The notes under the pieces are model-generated. The model was not told the origin of the DNA. It did no database searches and was given only the letters and a program-made list of their open reading frames with translations. The position numbers and the translations under genes are program-made. From assembly GCA_016297805.1 (NCBI GenBank), contig JAEDFX010000001.1, positions 1-64,000 of the forward strand: a stretch of DNA of 64,000 bases, in the 5' to 3' direction. Positions 17,457-26,082 of the stretch are shown in pieces. Each line of letters starts with the position of its first letter. Within the stretch, counting starts at the first letter, position 1. This DNA is from Treponema sp. GTDB lineage: Bacteria > Spirochaetota > Spirochaetia > Treponematales > Treponemataceae.

Positions 17457-18635
17457 ATGACTTATTTAGCAAAAATTGGTGAGCTTACACTTAAAGGCTC
17501 AAACATTCAGGAATTTGAAAATCTTTTAAAACATAACGTTGCAGAATATTTGAAGGGCTTAAATTGTCAGATTGCTCTTCGTGCAGGCCGTTTATATATT
17601 GATTGTGATGAAGCCCTATCTGATAAAGTAGAGTTTTCCCTTTCCCACTTAATTGGTATTACAGGATGGGCAAAAGCTACTGTCTGTGAAAAAACAATTG
17701 AAGACATCAGCCGTGCAGTTTTTGAACTTGCTAAAATTGAAGCCGAGAAAGGATGCAAAACCTTTAAAATCGATGCCCGCCGTGCAGATAAAAGCTTTCC
17801 GATGAATTCTTATGAAATCAACTGTGAAGCCGCTGGTGATGTTGAATCAATTATGAAGGTTGATGTTCATCATCCTGATACAATTATTTATGTTGAAGTT
17901 CGTGAACGATGTTTTGTCTATGTAACTTCTAACATTGGATGCCGCGGACTTCCTGTTGGTTCCAGTACAAAAGGACTTCTTCTTCTTTCAGGTGGACTTG
18001 ATTCACCAGTTGCAGGGTACAGAATGCTTCGCCGTGGAATGAAAATTGAATGCTGTTATTTTCATTCTTACCCATATACATCAGAAGAAGCTAAGCAGAA
18101 GGTTGTTACTCTTGCACAGAAGCTTGCTTACTACGGAATTAAAATGTATCTGAACGTAATACCTTTTACAGATGTTCAGATGCGTATTAAAGAACGGGCT
18201 CCAGAAGCATGGTCTACTTTAATGCTCCGTGTGTGTATGATGAAGGTTGCAAATCGTCTTGCAGGCCGTTGTAATGCAAAATGTATTATTACTGGCGAAA
18301 GTGTTGGTCAGGTTGCCAGTCAGACTATAGAAAATATGACTGTTACTGAACATTTTGCAACTTATCCTTTACTCCGTCCTTTGTGTGGTATGGATAAGGA
18401 AGAAATCATTAAAGATTCATATTTTATTGACACCTACGAAACTTCTATTCTGCCTTATGAAGACTGCTGTGTATTGTTCAGTCCTAAGCATCCGGTTTTA
18501 CGGGGTACTATTGAACAGGCAGAAGAGATTTACAAGTCTCTTGAAGTTGATGAATTAATTGAACAGTCATACAAAGACCGGGAAATTGTAAAATTAACAG
18601 CCACCGGCGAAGCTGACTGGAAAACAAAGAACTAA
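17457..18635 (+). CDS. thiI: tRNA 4-thiouridine sulfurtransferase ThiI
   Basis: 392 residues from ATG 17457. A GTG 45 bases upstream is rejected because it lies within the inverted repeat and the family begins at YLAKIGELTLKGSN. Domains: ferredoxin-like and THUMP region (about 1-165), then a PP-loop ATPase with SGGLDSP at about 178-184. EDCCVLFSPKHP near the C-terminus carries the conserved cysteine. There is no rhodanese domain, as in many bacteria. It adenylates U8 of tRNA and inserts sulfur; it may also feed thiazole synthesis. First gene of thiI-udg-priA, with 5 bases to the next ATG. Confidence 0.94.
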   Translation: MTYLAKIGELTLKGSNIQEFENLLKHNVAEYLKGLNCQIALRAGRLYIDCDEALSDKVEFSLSHLIGITGWAKATVCEKTIEDISRAVFELAKIEAEKGCKTFKIDARRADKSFPMNSYEINCEAAGDVESIMKVDVHHPDTIIYVEVRERCFVYVTSNIGCRGLPVGSSTKGLLLLSGGLDSPVAGYRMLRRGMKIECCYFHSYPYTSEEAKQKVVTLAQKLAYYGIKMYLNVIPFTDVQMRIKERAPEAWSTLMLRVCMMKVANRLAGRCNAKCIITGESVGQVASQTIENMTVTEHFATYPLLRPLCGMDKEEIIKDSYFIDTYETSILPYEDCCVLFSPKHPVLRGTIEQAEEIYKSLEVDELIEQSYKDREIVKLTATGEADWKTKN

Positions 18636-18640
18636 AAATT

Positions 18641-19414
18641 ATGAAAGCCCAGGAAAAAGAACTGATTTACAATCTTCTCAAAACTGCAGATGCCTACGAA
18701 CTCGGCTACACACGGGATAAATTTGCCAGTGTAATGCAATTTTTTGATGATGAAGAAGCTCCTTCTGTTGAAATTTCTTCTGAACCCGTGCCAGTTCCTG
18801 TGTCTGAACCTGCACCAATTTCGGTACCAGCACCACAAAAATCTGGCATGACTTTAGAAGAACTAAATGCAAAAATTCTCAGATGTACCCGTTGTGGTCT
18901 TGCACGTACCAGAAACAATGTGGTTCCAGGTATGGGGGTACTAAATCCTCAGGTTATGGTTATTGGCGAAGGTCCGGGCCATGATGAAGATATGCAGGGC
19001 CTACCATTTGTGGGCAAAGCAGGATTACTTCTTGACAAAATGCTTAATGCCATTCAGCTGGATCGAAAAACAAACTGTTATATTGCAAATGTTGTAAAAT
19101 GTCGTCCTCCAGAAAATAGAAATCCATTTCCAGATGAACAATCTGCCTGCTTCTCTTTTCTTGAAGCACAGATTCATCTTTTGAAACCAAAAATGATTCT
19201 CTGTATGGGAAAAATTTCCATTGAAAAACTAATGAATCAGTCTGTTTCAATAAATGCATCCCATGGACAGTTTTTTGATTATAACGGAATTCCTGTTATG
19301 CCAACATACCATCCAAGTGCACTTTTACGAAATGAACAGTTGAAGCGTCCTGCCTGGGAAGACCTTAAAAAATTCAGAGTGAGATTAAATGATCTTCTTA
19401 GAGATAATTCTTAA
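18641..19414 (+). CDS. Uracil-DNA glycosylase, family 4 (iron-sulfur)
   Basis: 257 residues. An N-terminal helix is followed by a Pro/Val/Ser linker (about 45-65). The catalytic domain begins with CTRCGL (Cys about 82 and 85), then GEGPGHDED (about 109-117, water-activating motif), VKCRPPENRNP and ACFSFL supplying the other two cluster cysteines, and YHPSALLR (about 223-230, DNA-intercalating loop). It removes uracil from DNA in base-excision repair and should carry a 4Fe-4S cluster. The length exceeds the usual 190-200 residues because of the N-terminal extension. It overlaps priA by 26 bases. Confidence 0.93.
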   Translation: MKAQEKELIYNLLKTADAYELGYTRDKFASVMQFFDDEEAPSVEISSEPVPVPVSEPAPISVPAPQKSGMTLEELNAKILRCTRCGLARTRNNVVPGMGVLNPQVMVIGEGPGHDEDMQGLPFVGKAGLLLDKMLNAIQLDRKTNCYIANVVKCRPPENRNPFPDEQSACFSFLEAQIHLLKPKMILCMGKISIEKLMNQSVSINASHGQFFDYNGIPVMPTYHPSALLRNEQLKRPAWEDLKKFRVRLNDLLRDNS

Positions 19415-21377
19415 TCTTCCAGTTAATCAAGGATTTACATATTCATATATTCCTCCAGAAAATGAAAAGCCTGAACTGAAGCCAGAAATCGGAAAACGAG
19501 CTGAAATTATGTTTGGCAATAAAAAGACTGAAGGCTTTATCATAAATGTTCTAGATCATGTTCCAGAAAACTGTCCGGTAGAGGAAAAAAAGATTCGTCC
19601 AATAAAACGAATTATTGATAAAGAACCTCTGTTTAATACAGAACTTATAGAAATGGCTAAATGGATATCACACTATTACCTTTGTACTTTAGGTGAAGCA
19701 GTTTATTCCATGATTCCTTCCGGCCGTCGTGAATCCAGTGCCGGTGGATTTAGTTTTGAAGAAGAACTTAGTTCCAGTCATAAGAACACTCTTTCAGAGG
19801 AACAGACAAAGGCTGTAAACGACATTCTTAATCAGGGGGCGGCTTTTCACTATCTATATGGTCCAACAGGAACTGGTAAAACAGAAGTTTTTCTTTCTCT
19901 GGCAGAAAAGATTCTTGAACAGGGAAAAGGCGTAATTTATCTTGTTCCAGAAATAGGTCTTACTGGTCAAGTAGCAAAATCAGTTGCTGAACGCTTTGGT
20001 AATACAGCCGCAATTCTTCATTCAGGACTTACCCCTTCTCAGCGTTTAGGAGAATGGCACAGAATTATGCATAAGGAAGCACGGGTTGTAGTAGGTGCCC
20101 GTTCTGCAATTTTTGCTCCAGTACCAGACTTGGGATTAGTAATAATTGATGAAGAGCACGATGGCTCATACAAATCTGGTAACAATCCCCGCTATCATGC
20201 AAGACAGGTTGCCATGAAGAGATGCTCGAATCTTAAGATTCCTTTAGTAATGGGAAGTGCTACTCCTTCTGTGGAAGCCTGGCACGGAATGGAAAAAAAG
20301 ACCATTATACGTCATTCTCTCACAAAGCGACTTGCTGGTGGGGAAATGCCTCATATAACCTGCATTGATTTAAATTATTATAAAAACGACTGCTGTATTT
20401 CAGAGCCTTTGGAAAATGAGATTAAAAAAACTCTGGAACAAAAACATCAGGTTATTTTGTTTTTAAATAGACGTGGATTTACACACTTTTTCAGATGTAA
20501 TTCCTGCGGTTACGAAATGGTATGCAAAAACTGTTCTGTTCCAATGACATACCATAAGAACATAAATCGGTTAAGCTGTCATTACTGTGGCTGGTCTACT
20601 TATCCTCCTCAAAGCTGCCCCCAATGTGGTTCTATGGATATTGGAACCTCTGGTTTTGGCACAGAATATATAGAGGCAGAAACCCGGGCTAAATTTCCAA
20701 ATGCAAGAATTATTCGTCTGGACACAGATGTCTTAAAAAACAAAGATGAACTGTTAACATCTCTGGAAGATTTCCGTCAGGGGAAATATGATATTATGCT
20801 TGGCACTCAGATGGTAGCAAAAGGTCTAAACTTCCCCAATCTTCAGCTGGTGGGTGTAGTTCTGGCAGATGCAGGATTACATATGCCAGATTTCCGCGCC
20901 GGTGAAAGAACATTCTCCCTCATTACCCAGGTTGCAGGACGCGCAGGACGATATTTTCCTGACGGTAAAGTAATTGTTCAAAGCTATAGCCCAGGACGCG
21001 AACCGGTCTATTATGCCTGTAAAAATCAAATAGCTGATTATTATAATTATGAGCTTCAGCAACGAGACATGCTGGATTTTCCACCTTATTCAAGACTTCT
21101 TAGACTTGTATTCCGAAGTTACAACAAAGCTCTGGCCGCCAGTTCGGCAAATGATGCTGCAAAGCTTCTGGAACAAAATGCTCAACGAGGAATGGAAATC
21201 ATTGGACCTGCCGAATGCCCTATTGAGAAAATCAATTCTTCATGGCGTTATCAGATTCTTCTAAAAGGAAGTTCAATCATTCCACTGCAAACTGCAGCAA
21301 GAAAACTGTTATTTGAATATTCTCACAATCAGAATGTTTACATTGAATATGATGTAGATCCTGTAAGTTTGTTATAA
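19389..21377 (+). CDS. priA: Primosomal protein N' (replication restart helicase PriA)
   Basis: 662 residues. Starts with the short DNA-binding region (FLEIILNLPVNQGFTYSYIP). Helicase motifs follow: Walker A GPTGTGKT near residue 158, DEEHD near 255, GSATPS near 290. Zinc-binding cysteines lie at about 370-420 (CNSCGYEMVCKNC, CHYCGW, CPQCGS). TQMVAKGLNFPNL and QVAGRAGR are the late helicase motifs. It reloads the replisome at stalled forks. The ATG lies inside the end of the uracil-DNA glycosylase gene, so translation is coupled. Ends 6 bases from convergent truA. Confidence 0.96.
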   Translation: MIFLEIILNLPVNQGFTYSYIPPENEKPELKPEIGKRAEIMFGNKKTEGFIINVLDHVPENCPVEEKKIRPIKRIIDKEPLFNTELIEMAKWISHYYLCTLGEAVYSMIPSGRRESSAGGFSFEEELSSSHKNTLSEEQTKAVNDILNQGAAFHYLYGPTGTGKTEVFLSLAEKILEQGKGVIYLVPEIGLTGQVAKSVAERFGNTAAILHSGLTPSQRLGEWHRIMHKEARVVVGARSAIFAPVPDLGLVIIDEEHDGSYKSGNNPRYHARQVAMKRCSNLKIPLVMGSATPSVEAWHGMEKKTIIRHSLTKRLAGGEMPHITCIDLNYYKNDCCISEPLENEIKKTLEQKHQVILFLNRRGFTHFFRCNSCGYEMVCKNCSVPMTYHKNINRLSCHYCGWSTYPPQSCPQCGSMDIGTSGFGTEYIEAETRAKFPNARIIRLDTDVLKNKDELLTSLEDFRQGKYDIMLGTQMVAKGLNFPNLQLVGVVLADAGLHMPDFRAGERTFSLITQVAGRAGRYFPDGKVIVQSYSPGREPVYYACKNQIADYYNYELQQRDMLDFPPYSRLLRLVFRSYNKALAASSANDAAKLLEQNAQRGMEIIGPAECPIEKINSSWRYQILLKGSSIIPLQTAARKLLFEYSHNQNVYIEYDVDPVSLL

Positions 21378-21383
21378 AAATTA

Positions 21384-22178
21384 TTATACGTGTCTTCTTA
21401 TTCCATCAAACTTAATTTCATACAAAAATAAACCTGTTGGAGGTGCTGTAACTCCGGCTTTTGTTCGATCCTTTGCTTCAAGGATTTTTAACATAGCATC
21501 TTCTGGTGCATTAGATTTATCAAGATTAATAAGAGTACCGGTTAAAGTACGCACCATTTTCCACAAAAAGGCATTTGCCTCTATTTGAAAAACCAGCAAA
21601 TCTTTTCCCCAGATATCTTTCTGAATAAAAAAATGTGCATCGTCTATGTAACGGAAATTAGAAACACTATCATCACCACTAGCTGCAAAGGAAGAACAAT
21701 CCAGTTCTCCTCTAAGGCATTCTGCATATTTATTAAGTCTATCGAGATTTGGAGTATAATTTTTTACGCACCAGGTATATCTGGTATTATTAGCAGAAAT
21801 AATATCATCTGTTGAAATAAAATATCGATAAACCCTGCTTGTAGCAGATTTTCTGGCGCTAAAATCTTCAGGAACTTCTTTTGCCGCCATAATGCGCACA
21901 TCCTGAGGCAAAAAAGCATTTAATGCACGAACATAATTTTCCGCAGGAATAGTTTCTATTGGTGAATAAAAATTTGCAGCCTGTCCAAGTCCATGCACAC
22001 CACTGTCAGTACGACCTGAGCCATACAGCTGAACTTTCTGCTTATGAACTTTTTCAAGAGCCTTTTCAACTTCACCCTGAACAGTTCGTTCCGCTTCACC
22101 ACCTTTTACATCATCCTGACGCTGCCATCCGCAAAAATCCGTTCCGTCATAAGAAATTGTTAATAATATATTACGCAT
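21384..22178 (-). CDS. truA: tRNA pseudouridine(38-40) synthase TruA
   Basis: 264 residues. Starts RNILLTISYDGTDFCGWQRQ. The catalytic aspartate lies in GRTDSGVHGLGQ, and FLWKMVRTLTGTLI is conserved near the C-terminus. Isomerises uridines 38-40 in the anticodon arm of many tRNAs. The ATG overlaps the stop of the DUF2225 gene by one base (TAATG). Last gene of the dxs operon. Confidence 0.95.
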   Translation of the reverse strand: MRNILLTISYDGTDFCGWQRQDDVKGGEAERTVQGEVEKALEKVHKQKVQLYGSGRTDSGVHGLGQAANFYSPIETIPAENYVRALNAFLPQDVRIMAAKEVPEDFSARKSATSRVYRYFISTDDIISANNTRYTWCVKNYTPNLDRLNKYAECLRGELDCSSFAASGDDSVSNFRYIDDAHFFIQKDIWGKDLLVFQIEANAFLWKMVRTLTGTLINLDKSNAPEDAMLKILEAKDRTKAGVTAPPTGLFLYEIKFDGIRRHV

Positions 22179-23065
22179 TAGAAATCATCATCACTTACAA
22201 GCTTGGAAATCGAATCATATAGATTACGGGCATGTTCAAGAAGAGGGCCTGGCTTGTTTTTAGAAGATTTACCTAAACCAAAGATTCTGGCAATTGCAGT
22301 TTTAGATTCATTAAGTTTTTTAAGACGCAGCTGAATATCTTCCTGCTGACCATATTTATATTCCAGCAAACCACAAAGATAAATTACTCCATCCCATCCA
22401 TAGTTTTTATCCATATCAGGGCCCATATTTGGCAATGCTGAACTTTTTTCTTCTCTTGAGCTTTCTACAAAAACAGCCTGCTGATAAAAGAACAAAGCTT
22501 TACTGTAGAACATCTGAGCGACAATGTCATAATTATGACCGGCACAATGCTGATTGATTTCCTTACTAAGCCATGCAAGTCTTAATGAAATAATAGCTTT
22601 TTTCATTGTAGGAATTGTATACTCGCCTAAATCATCGTAAGTCATTAAAGCAAGGTAGTACATTGCTGCACCATCAAATAAAGTGCGCTCTTTTTTTAAA
22701 TTAAAATATGGGAAGATTTCTTCACAGGCTTTCTTACGCTTTTCAGAATGTTCAAAGAGTCTGTCCCCATCTTCTGGTGTGATTTTTTCTGTAAAATCAT
22801 TCCAGAATAAAGATGTATAACAGAAAGGACAAGTTCCAATTTCATAAATAAGAGGATAAACACGGCCAAATTTTGCAGAAGGTTCAAAAATACGATGCAA
22901 TTCATCTGTAAGTCCACCAGCAATCATACGACCATTACCACTTCGCATGATTTCCCGTTCAAAACCTTTCTTACAGATTGGACAGATACATTTATCTTTT
23001 GACCAGTAAGATATTGCAGGCTTTTTATTTGGATCTGCAGCCTTTTTTTTACTTGAAGTTGCCAT
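22178..23065 (-). CDS. DUF2225 family protein
   Basis: 295 residues. The N-terminal zinc-like part has CICPIC (about 27-32) and, after the residues R-S-G-N-G-R, a second pair CPFC (about 79-82). This spacing, with PLIYEIGTCPFCYTSLF between, is the DUF2225 pattern. The rest (about 110-295) is helical with TPR character. Probably cytoplasmic; no function is established for the family that I know of. AGAGG precedes the ATG by about 7 bases. It lies between acpS and truA in the same operon. Confidence 0.8.
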   Translation of the reverse strand: MATSSKKKAADPNKKPAISYWSKDKCICPICKKGFEREIMRSGNGRMIAGGLTDELHRIFEPSAKFGRVYPLIYEIGTCPFCYTSLFWNDFTEKITPEDGDRLFEHSEKRKKACEEIFPYFNLKKERTLFDGAAMYYLALMTYDDLGEYTIPTMKKAIISLRLAWLSKEINQHCAGHNYDIVAQMFYSKALFFYQQAVFVESSREEKSSALPNMGPDMDKNYGWDGVIYLCGLLEYKYGQQEDIQLRLKKLNESKTAIARIFGLGKSSKNKPGPLLEHARNLYDSISKLVSDDDF

Positions 23066-23084
23066 TATAAACCTCTTATCTTAT

Positions 23085-23453
23085 TTATTCTTTCTCAATA
23101 ATCACATAAGCAATTGCATATTCTTTTTCATGACTTAAAGAAACATGCACATTACATTTTCCACAACGTTCATCCAGCAATTTTTTTGCTGTTCCCTGAA
23201 TCATTAAAAACGGTTTTCCTTCATCATTTTTTTTTATAAACACATCTTTTAAATCAAAGGCTAAGCCAGTACCAAGAGCTTTGGAAAATGCCTCTTTTGC
23301 GGCAAATCTGGCAGCATAATGCTGGCATTGAGCAGCTACTGTCCCACTACATTTTTCCGCTTCATTATAGAATCGGTTAATCATCTGGGAATCTTTCACC
23401 CATTTTTCAAAACGTCGTACTTCTGTTATATCAGTTCCAATTCCGTAAATCAT
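23085..23453 (-). CDS. acpS: Holo-[acyl-carrier-protein] synthase
   Basis: 122 residues, the usual AcpS length. IYGIGTDITEVRRF supplies the metal-binding Asp8. RFAAKEAFSKALGTG contains the conserved Glu and Lys of the phosphopantetheinyl transferase, and VSLSHEKEYAIAYV follows. Transfers 4'-phosphopantetheine from CoA to acyl carrier protein in the cytoplasm. Its ATG overlaps the cdaR stop by 4 bases (ATGA). Confidence 0.94.
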   Translation of the reverse strand: MIYGIGTDITEVRRFEKWVKDSQMINRFYNEAEKCSGTVAAQCQHYAARFAAKEAFSKALGTGLAFDLKDVFIKKNDEGKPFLMIQGTAKKLLDERCGKCNVHVSLSHEKEYAIAYVIIEKE

Positions 23454-24493
23454 TCTTCCCCTTCAGGCTCTGCCGAAACCTGTGGTTCTTCATCTTCACC
23501 TTCCCCTTCAGGTTCACCCTCAATTGATTCTTCTGCAGTTTCAGGTTCAGGAGCTTTTTTTACATTAATCTTTATAGTTGAATTGGATCTTTCAATCAAA
23601 TCAAAAATAGAAGGAATATTATATTTCACAGGAACTTCATATTCACCAGCTTCAGTAATATTTGTAAGGTCTATCTGAGCAAAAGAATCTGATGGGATAT
23701 AAGATTCCAGATTCTTCATTGAGCCTGCCATTCTTACAGAAAGTTCCGGTAAAATACCGTCAATTTCAAAACTATCTGAAAGGTGTACAATCTGAGGTTT
23801 TATACCTACAAAAGTTGCCTCATGATCTATTGGACTTACAACAACAGTAGCTCTATAAGGCCCTTTATTATCAATATTAATTAAAGAAGATGCTTCAATA
23901 CAGTAACTTTCAGAAGTAAATGTAGTTTCTGCATTCGAAATATTAATCTTAGTTGTAGAAATCTGATCAATTGCATCAAGAATAGTTTTTGGTCCTGAAA
24001 CTTCAACTGTAGATGGATTCATAAGTATATCAGAAACCTTGAACCCATGTGCAACTTCACCAATAACAGATGGAGTAAGTGTAACATATTTTACAGCTTT
24101 CTTATCCACATCAATTTCAATTGTTTCATCCTTTAGTTTTATTTCTAAAGGATCTATTTCATAAAGCCTGTTTGTAATCGAAAGCTGAACGGGGATTTTA
24201 TATTTTCCTTTTTCTGTGATTGTATCCAGATTAATACTTGCTGATATGTCTGAATTATGAATTGAATTAATCTCACTTGCATTTGTTCTTACAACTACCG
24301 AGACAGCCTGTGGAACATTACCTACGTGCATTACTATTCCATCTTCAATAATATTAAGAGGAACAACTATAGTTTTTTTATCAACTAATGAGGCTTGATG
24401 AAAAATATATAAAAAAATTGCAACAATAAGACAAACTACCTTAACAGGCCAGTTATTTAAAAGCTTATCAATTAATGGTCTTTTGTTCGTCAA
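23450..24493 (-). CDS. cdaR: YbbR-domain protein (CdaR-like regulator of diadenylate cyclase)
   Basis: 348 residues from a TTG at 24493. This start is set by GGAGG on the minus strand six bases before it; the frame is open further upstream but lacks a comparable site. One membrane segment (VKVVCLIVAIFLYIF, about 15-30) precedes an extracytoplasmic chain of YbbR-like repeats, visible as recurring blocks such as LTPSVIGEVAHGFKVSDILMNP. The Glu/Pro-rich tail (about 320-348) is disordered. CdaR partners with CdaA to control c-di-AMP synthesis. The gene overlaps the 3' end of cdaA by 26 bases, as expected for a coupled pair. Confidence 0.88.
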   Translation of the reverse strand: MTNKRPLIDKLLNNWPVKVVCLIVAIFLYIFHQASLVDKKTIVVPLNIIEDGIVMHVGNVPQAVSVVVRTNASEINSIHNSDISASINLDTITEKGKYKIPVQLSITNRLYEIDPLEIKLKDETIEIDVDKKAVKYVTLTPSVIGEVAHGFKVSDILMNPSTVEVSGPKTILDAIDQISTTKINISNAETTFTSESYCIEASSLINIDNKGPYRATVVVSPIDHEATFVGIKPQIVHLSDSFEIDGILPELSVRMAGSMKNLESYIPSDSFAQIDLTNITEAGEYEVPVKYNIPSIFDLIERSNSTIKINVKKAPEPETAEESIEGEPEGEGEDEEPQVSAEPEGEE

Positions 24494-25283
24494 TTGTATC
24501 CTCCATAACCTTTTCCTCTGGTGAAATATCAAGAAGATTTTCAAGAACCTTTCTTACTTCCGAAAGAGACAGGTCATAGTTCAGTTTTGCATCATAAGCA
24601 AGGCTTAATGCTCCCGTTTCTTCTGAAACAACAAGAACAACAGCATCTGAAACTTCAGACAAACCAAGAGCAGCACGATGTCTTGTACCGAATGTTTTTT
24701 TAATTGTGTAGTTATCACTGGTTGGAAGGAAACATCCTGCCGCAATCAGTTTTCCACCCTGAATAAAACAGGCCCCATCGTGCAAAGAAGTATCTTTTCC
24801 AAAGATTGTCATTAAAAGACTAGATGAAAGATCTGCATTTAAACGAGTTCCTGTCTGAATAATATTTTCAAGCTGAGTATGTCGCATAAAAACAGCCAGC
24901 ATACCTCGTTTCTGCTTTGAAAGCATATCTGCCGCAATAAGAACCGCATCAACGTAAGTGTGTTTTGAACGAGTACCAAAAGCAAACCATCCATTCTGAC
25001 CAATTCGTATAAAGAATTTTCGAATTTCAGGTTGGAAAATAAGGGCAAAAGCAACAACCAGCGCAGGAGCTACAAAGTTCAAAAGCCACAGAATTGTCTG
25101 CAAATCTAGAAGGATAGCCAGTGCGTATGCAATTGCAAAAATAACAACAGTTTTTAGCATCTGAACACCATTTGTTTTTGAAATGAAGTCATATGCTTTA
25201 TATAAAATGAAAGTAAGAACAGTTATATCTAAAACTGGCCGTATAAAATCATATATGTGTAGAAGCTTATCAAAACCATCCAT
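24468..25283 (-). CDS. cdaA: Membrane diadenylate cyclase CdaA
   Basis: 271 residues. Three N-terminal membrane segments (about 13-31, 38-56, 62-80) are followed by a DAC domain with SLHDGACFI and GTRHRAALG, the DGA and RHR motifs that bind and join two ATP molecules. The product c-di-AMP controls osmolyte and cell-wall balance in many bacteria. The arrangement folP-cdaA-cdaR resembles the cdaA-cdaR modules of Firmicutes but lacks the usual glmM downstream. It begins 22 bases after folP. Confidence 0.94.
   Translation of the reverse strand: MDGFDKLLHIYDFIRPVLDITVLTFILYKAYDFISKTNGVQMLKTVVIFAIAYALAILLDLQTILWLLNFVAPALVVAFALIFQPEIRKFFIRIGQNGWFAFGTRSKHTYVDAVLIAADMLSKQKRGMLAVFMRHTQLENIIQTGTRLNADLSSSLLMTIFGKDTSLHDGACFIQGGKLIAAGCFLPTSDNYTIKKTFGTRHRAALGLSEVSDAVVLVVSEETGALSLAYDAKLNYDLSLSEVRKVLENLLDISPEEKVMEDTIDEQKTIN
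24488..24504 (-). promoter_or_regulatory. Strong ribosome-binding site fixing the cdaR TTG start
   Basis: On the minus strand GGAGG is followed by ATACAA and TTG (start at 24493). It lies inside the 3' end of cdaA and decides the start of cdaR where no ATG is available. Confidence 0.75.
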
Positions 25284-25305
25284 AGATTTTTATTTTACTA
25301 CAATA

Positions 25306-26082
25306 TTAAAGATATTTCATCACATTTAAGCCATCAATTGTTTCTGAAACATCATGAACCCGTACCATAACCGCTCCTTTTTGAACCGAAAGCAAATCAG
25401 CAGCTAAAGTTCCGGCCATTCTTTCTTCAGTTGGCTTACCTGTCATTTCACCAATACAACGCTTACGGGAAAGAGCCATAAGGATTGGGTATTTTCCATC
25501 ACAAATAGCTCCTGTATTTTTTATCAGATTGATGGACTGCTCATTAGATTTTCCAAACCCAATTCCAGGATCCACAAAAATCTTTTCCAAAGGGACTCCG
25601 TGACTAATACAAAACTGAACCTGCTCTTCAAGATATTTATTTACATCTTCCAGCTCTCCAGCTCCATTGTGCATCAAAATTACACCAGAACCAGTTCGCC
25701 CAATATATTCGGCATTTTCCACTTTTCCTGATAATGCACATACATCGTTCCAAACATCTGCACCATTTTCAAAAGCGGCTTTATATACTTCCAGTTTTGT
25801 TGTATCAATAGAAACAGGAATATTACTATTTTTTCGGATTTCTATAAGAACCGGCAGTATTCGATTAATTTCTTCTTCAGTAGAAACAGGAGTATACCCG
25901 GGACGAGTAGATTCTCCTCCAATATCAAGAACATCAGCACCTTCTTCAATCAGCTTTAAAGCTCTTTCTACCCCACCTCGGCTTCCCGAAAAAAATGAAT
26001 CTGGAGTTGCATTTACAATTCCCATAACAAAAGCCGGTCTGTCTGTTTTCAAAATTTTTGAACCGAATACTACTTGCTGCAT
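25306..26082 (-). CDS. folP: Dihydropteroate synthase
   Basis: 258 residues. MGIVNATPDSFFSGSRG and DIGGESTRPG are the two family signatures for pterin binding, and LMALSRKRCIG contains the conserved Ser-Arg-Lys. Condenses p-aminobenzoate with dihydropterin pyrophosphate in folate synthesis and is the sulfonamide target. Overlaps the end of dxs by 13 bases. Confidence 0.94.
   Translation of the reverse strand: MQQVVFGSKILKTDRPAFVMGIVNATPDSFFSGSRGGVERALKLIEEGADVLDIGGESTRPGYTPVSTEEEINRILPVLIEIRKNSNIPVSIDTTKLEVYKAAFENGADVWNDVCALSGKVENAEYIGRTGSGVILMHNGAGELEDVNKYLEEQVQFCISHGVPLEKIFVDPGIGFGKSNEQSINLIKNTGAICDGKYPILMALSRKRCIGEMTGKPTEERMAGTLAADLLSVQKGAVMVRVHDVSETIDGLNVMKYL

Noticed and set aside
24494..24544. 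Longer start for the YbbR-domain gene
   Set aside because: It would run deeper into cdaA and lacks the GGAGG seen just before the TTG at 24493.
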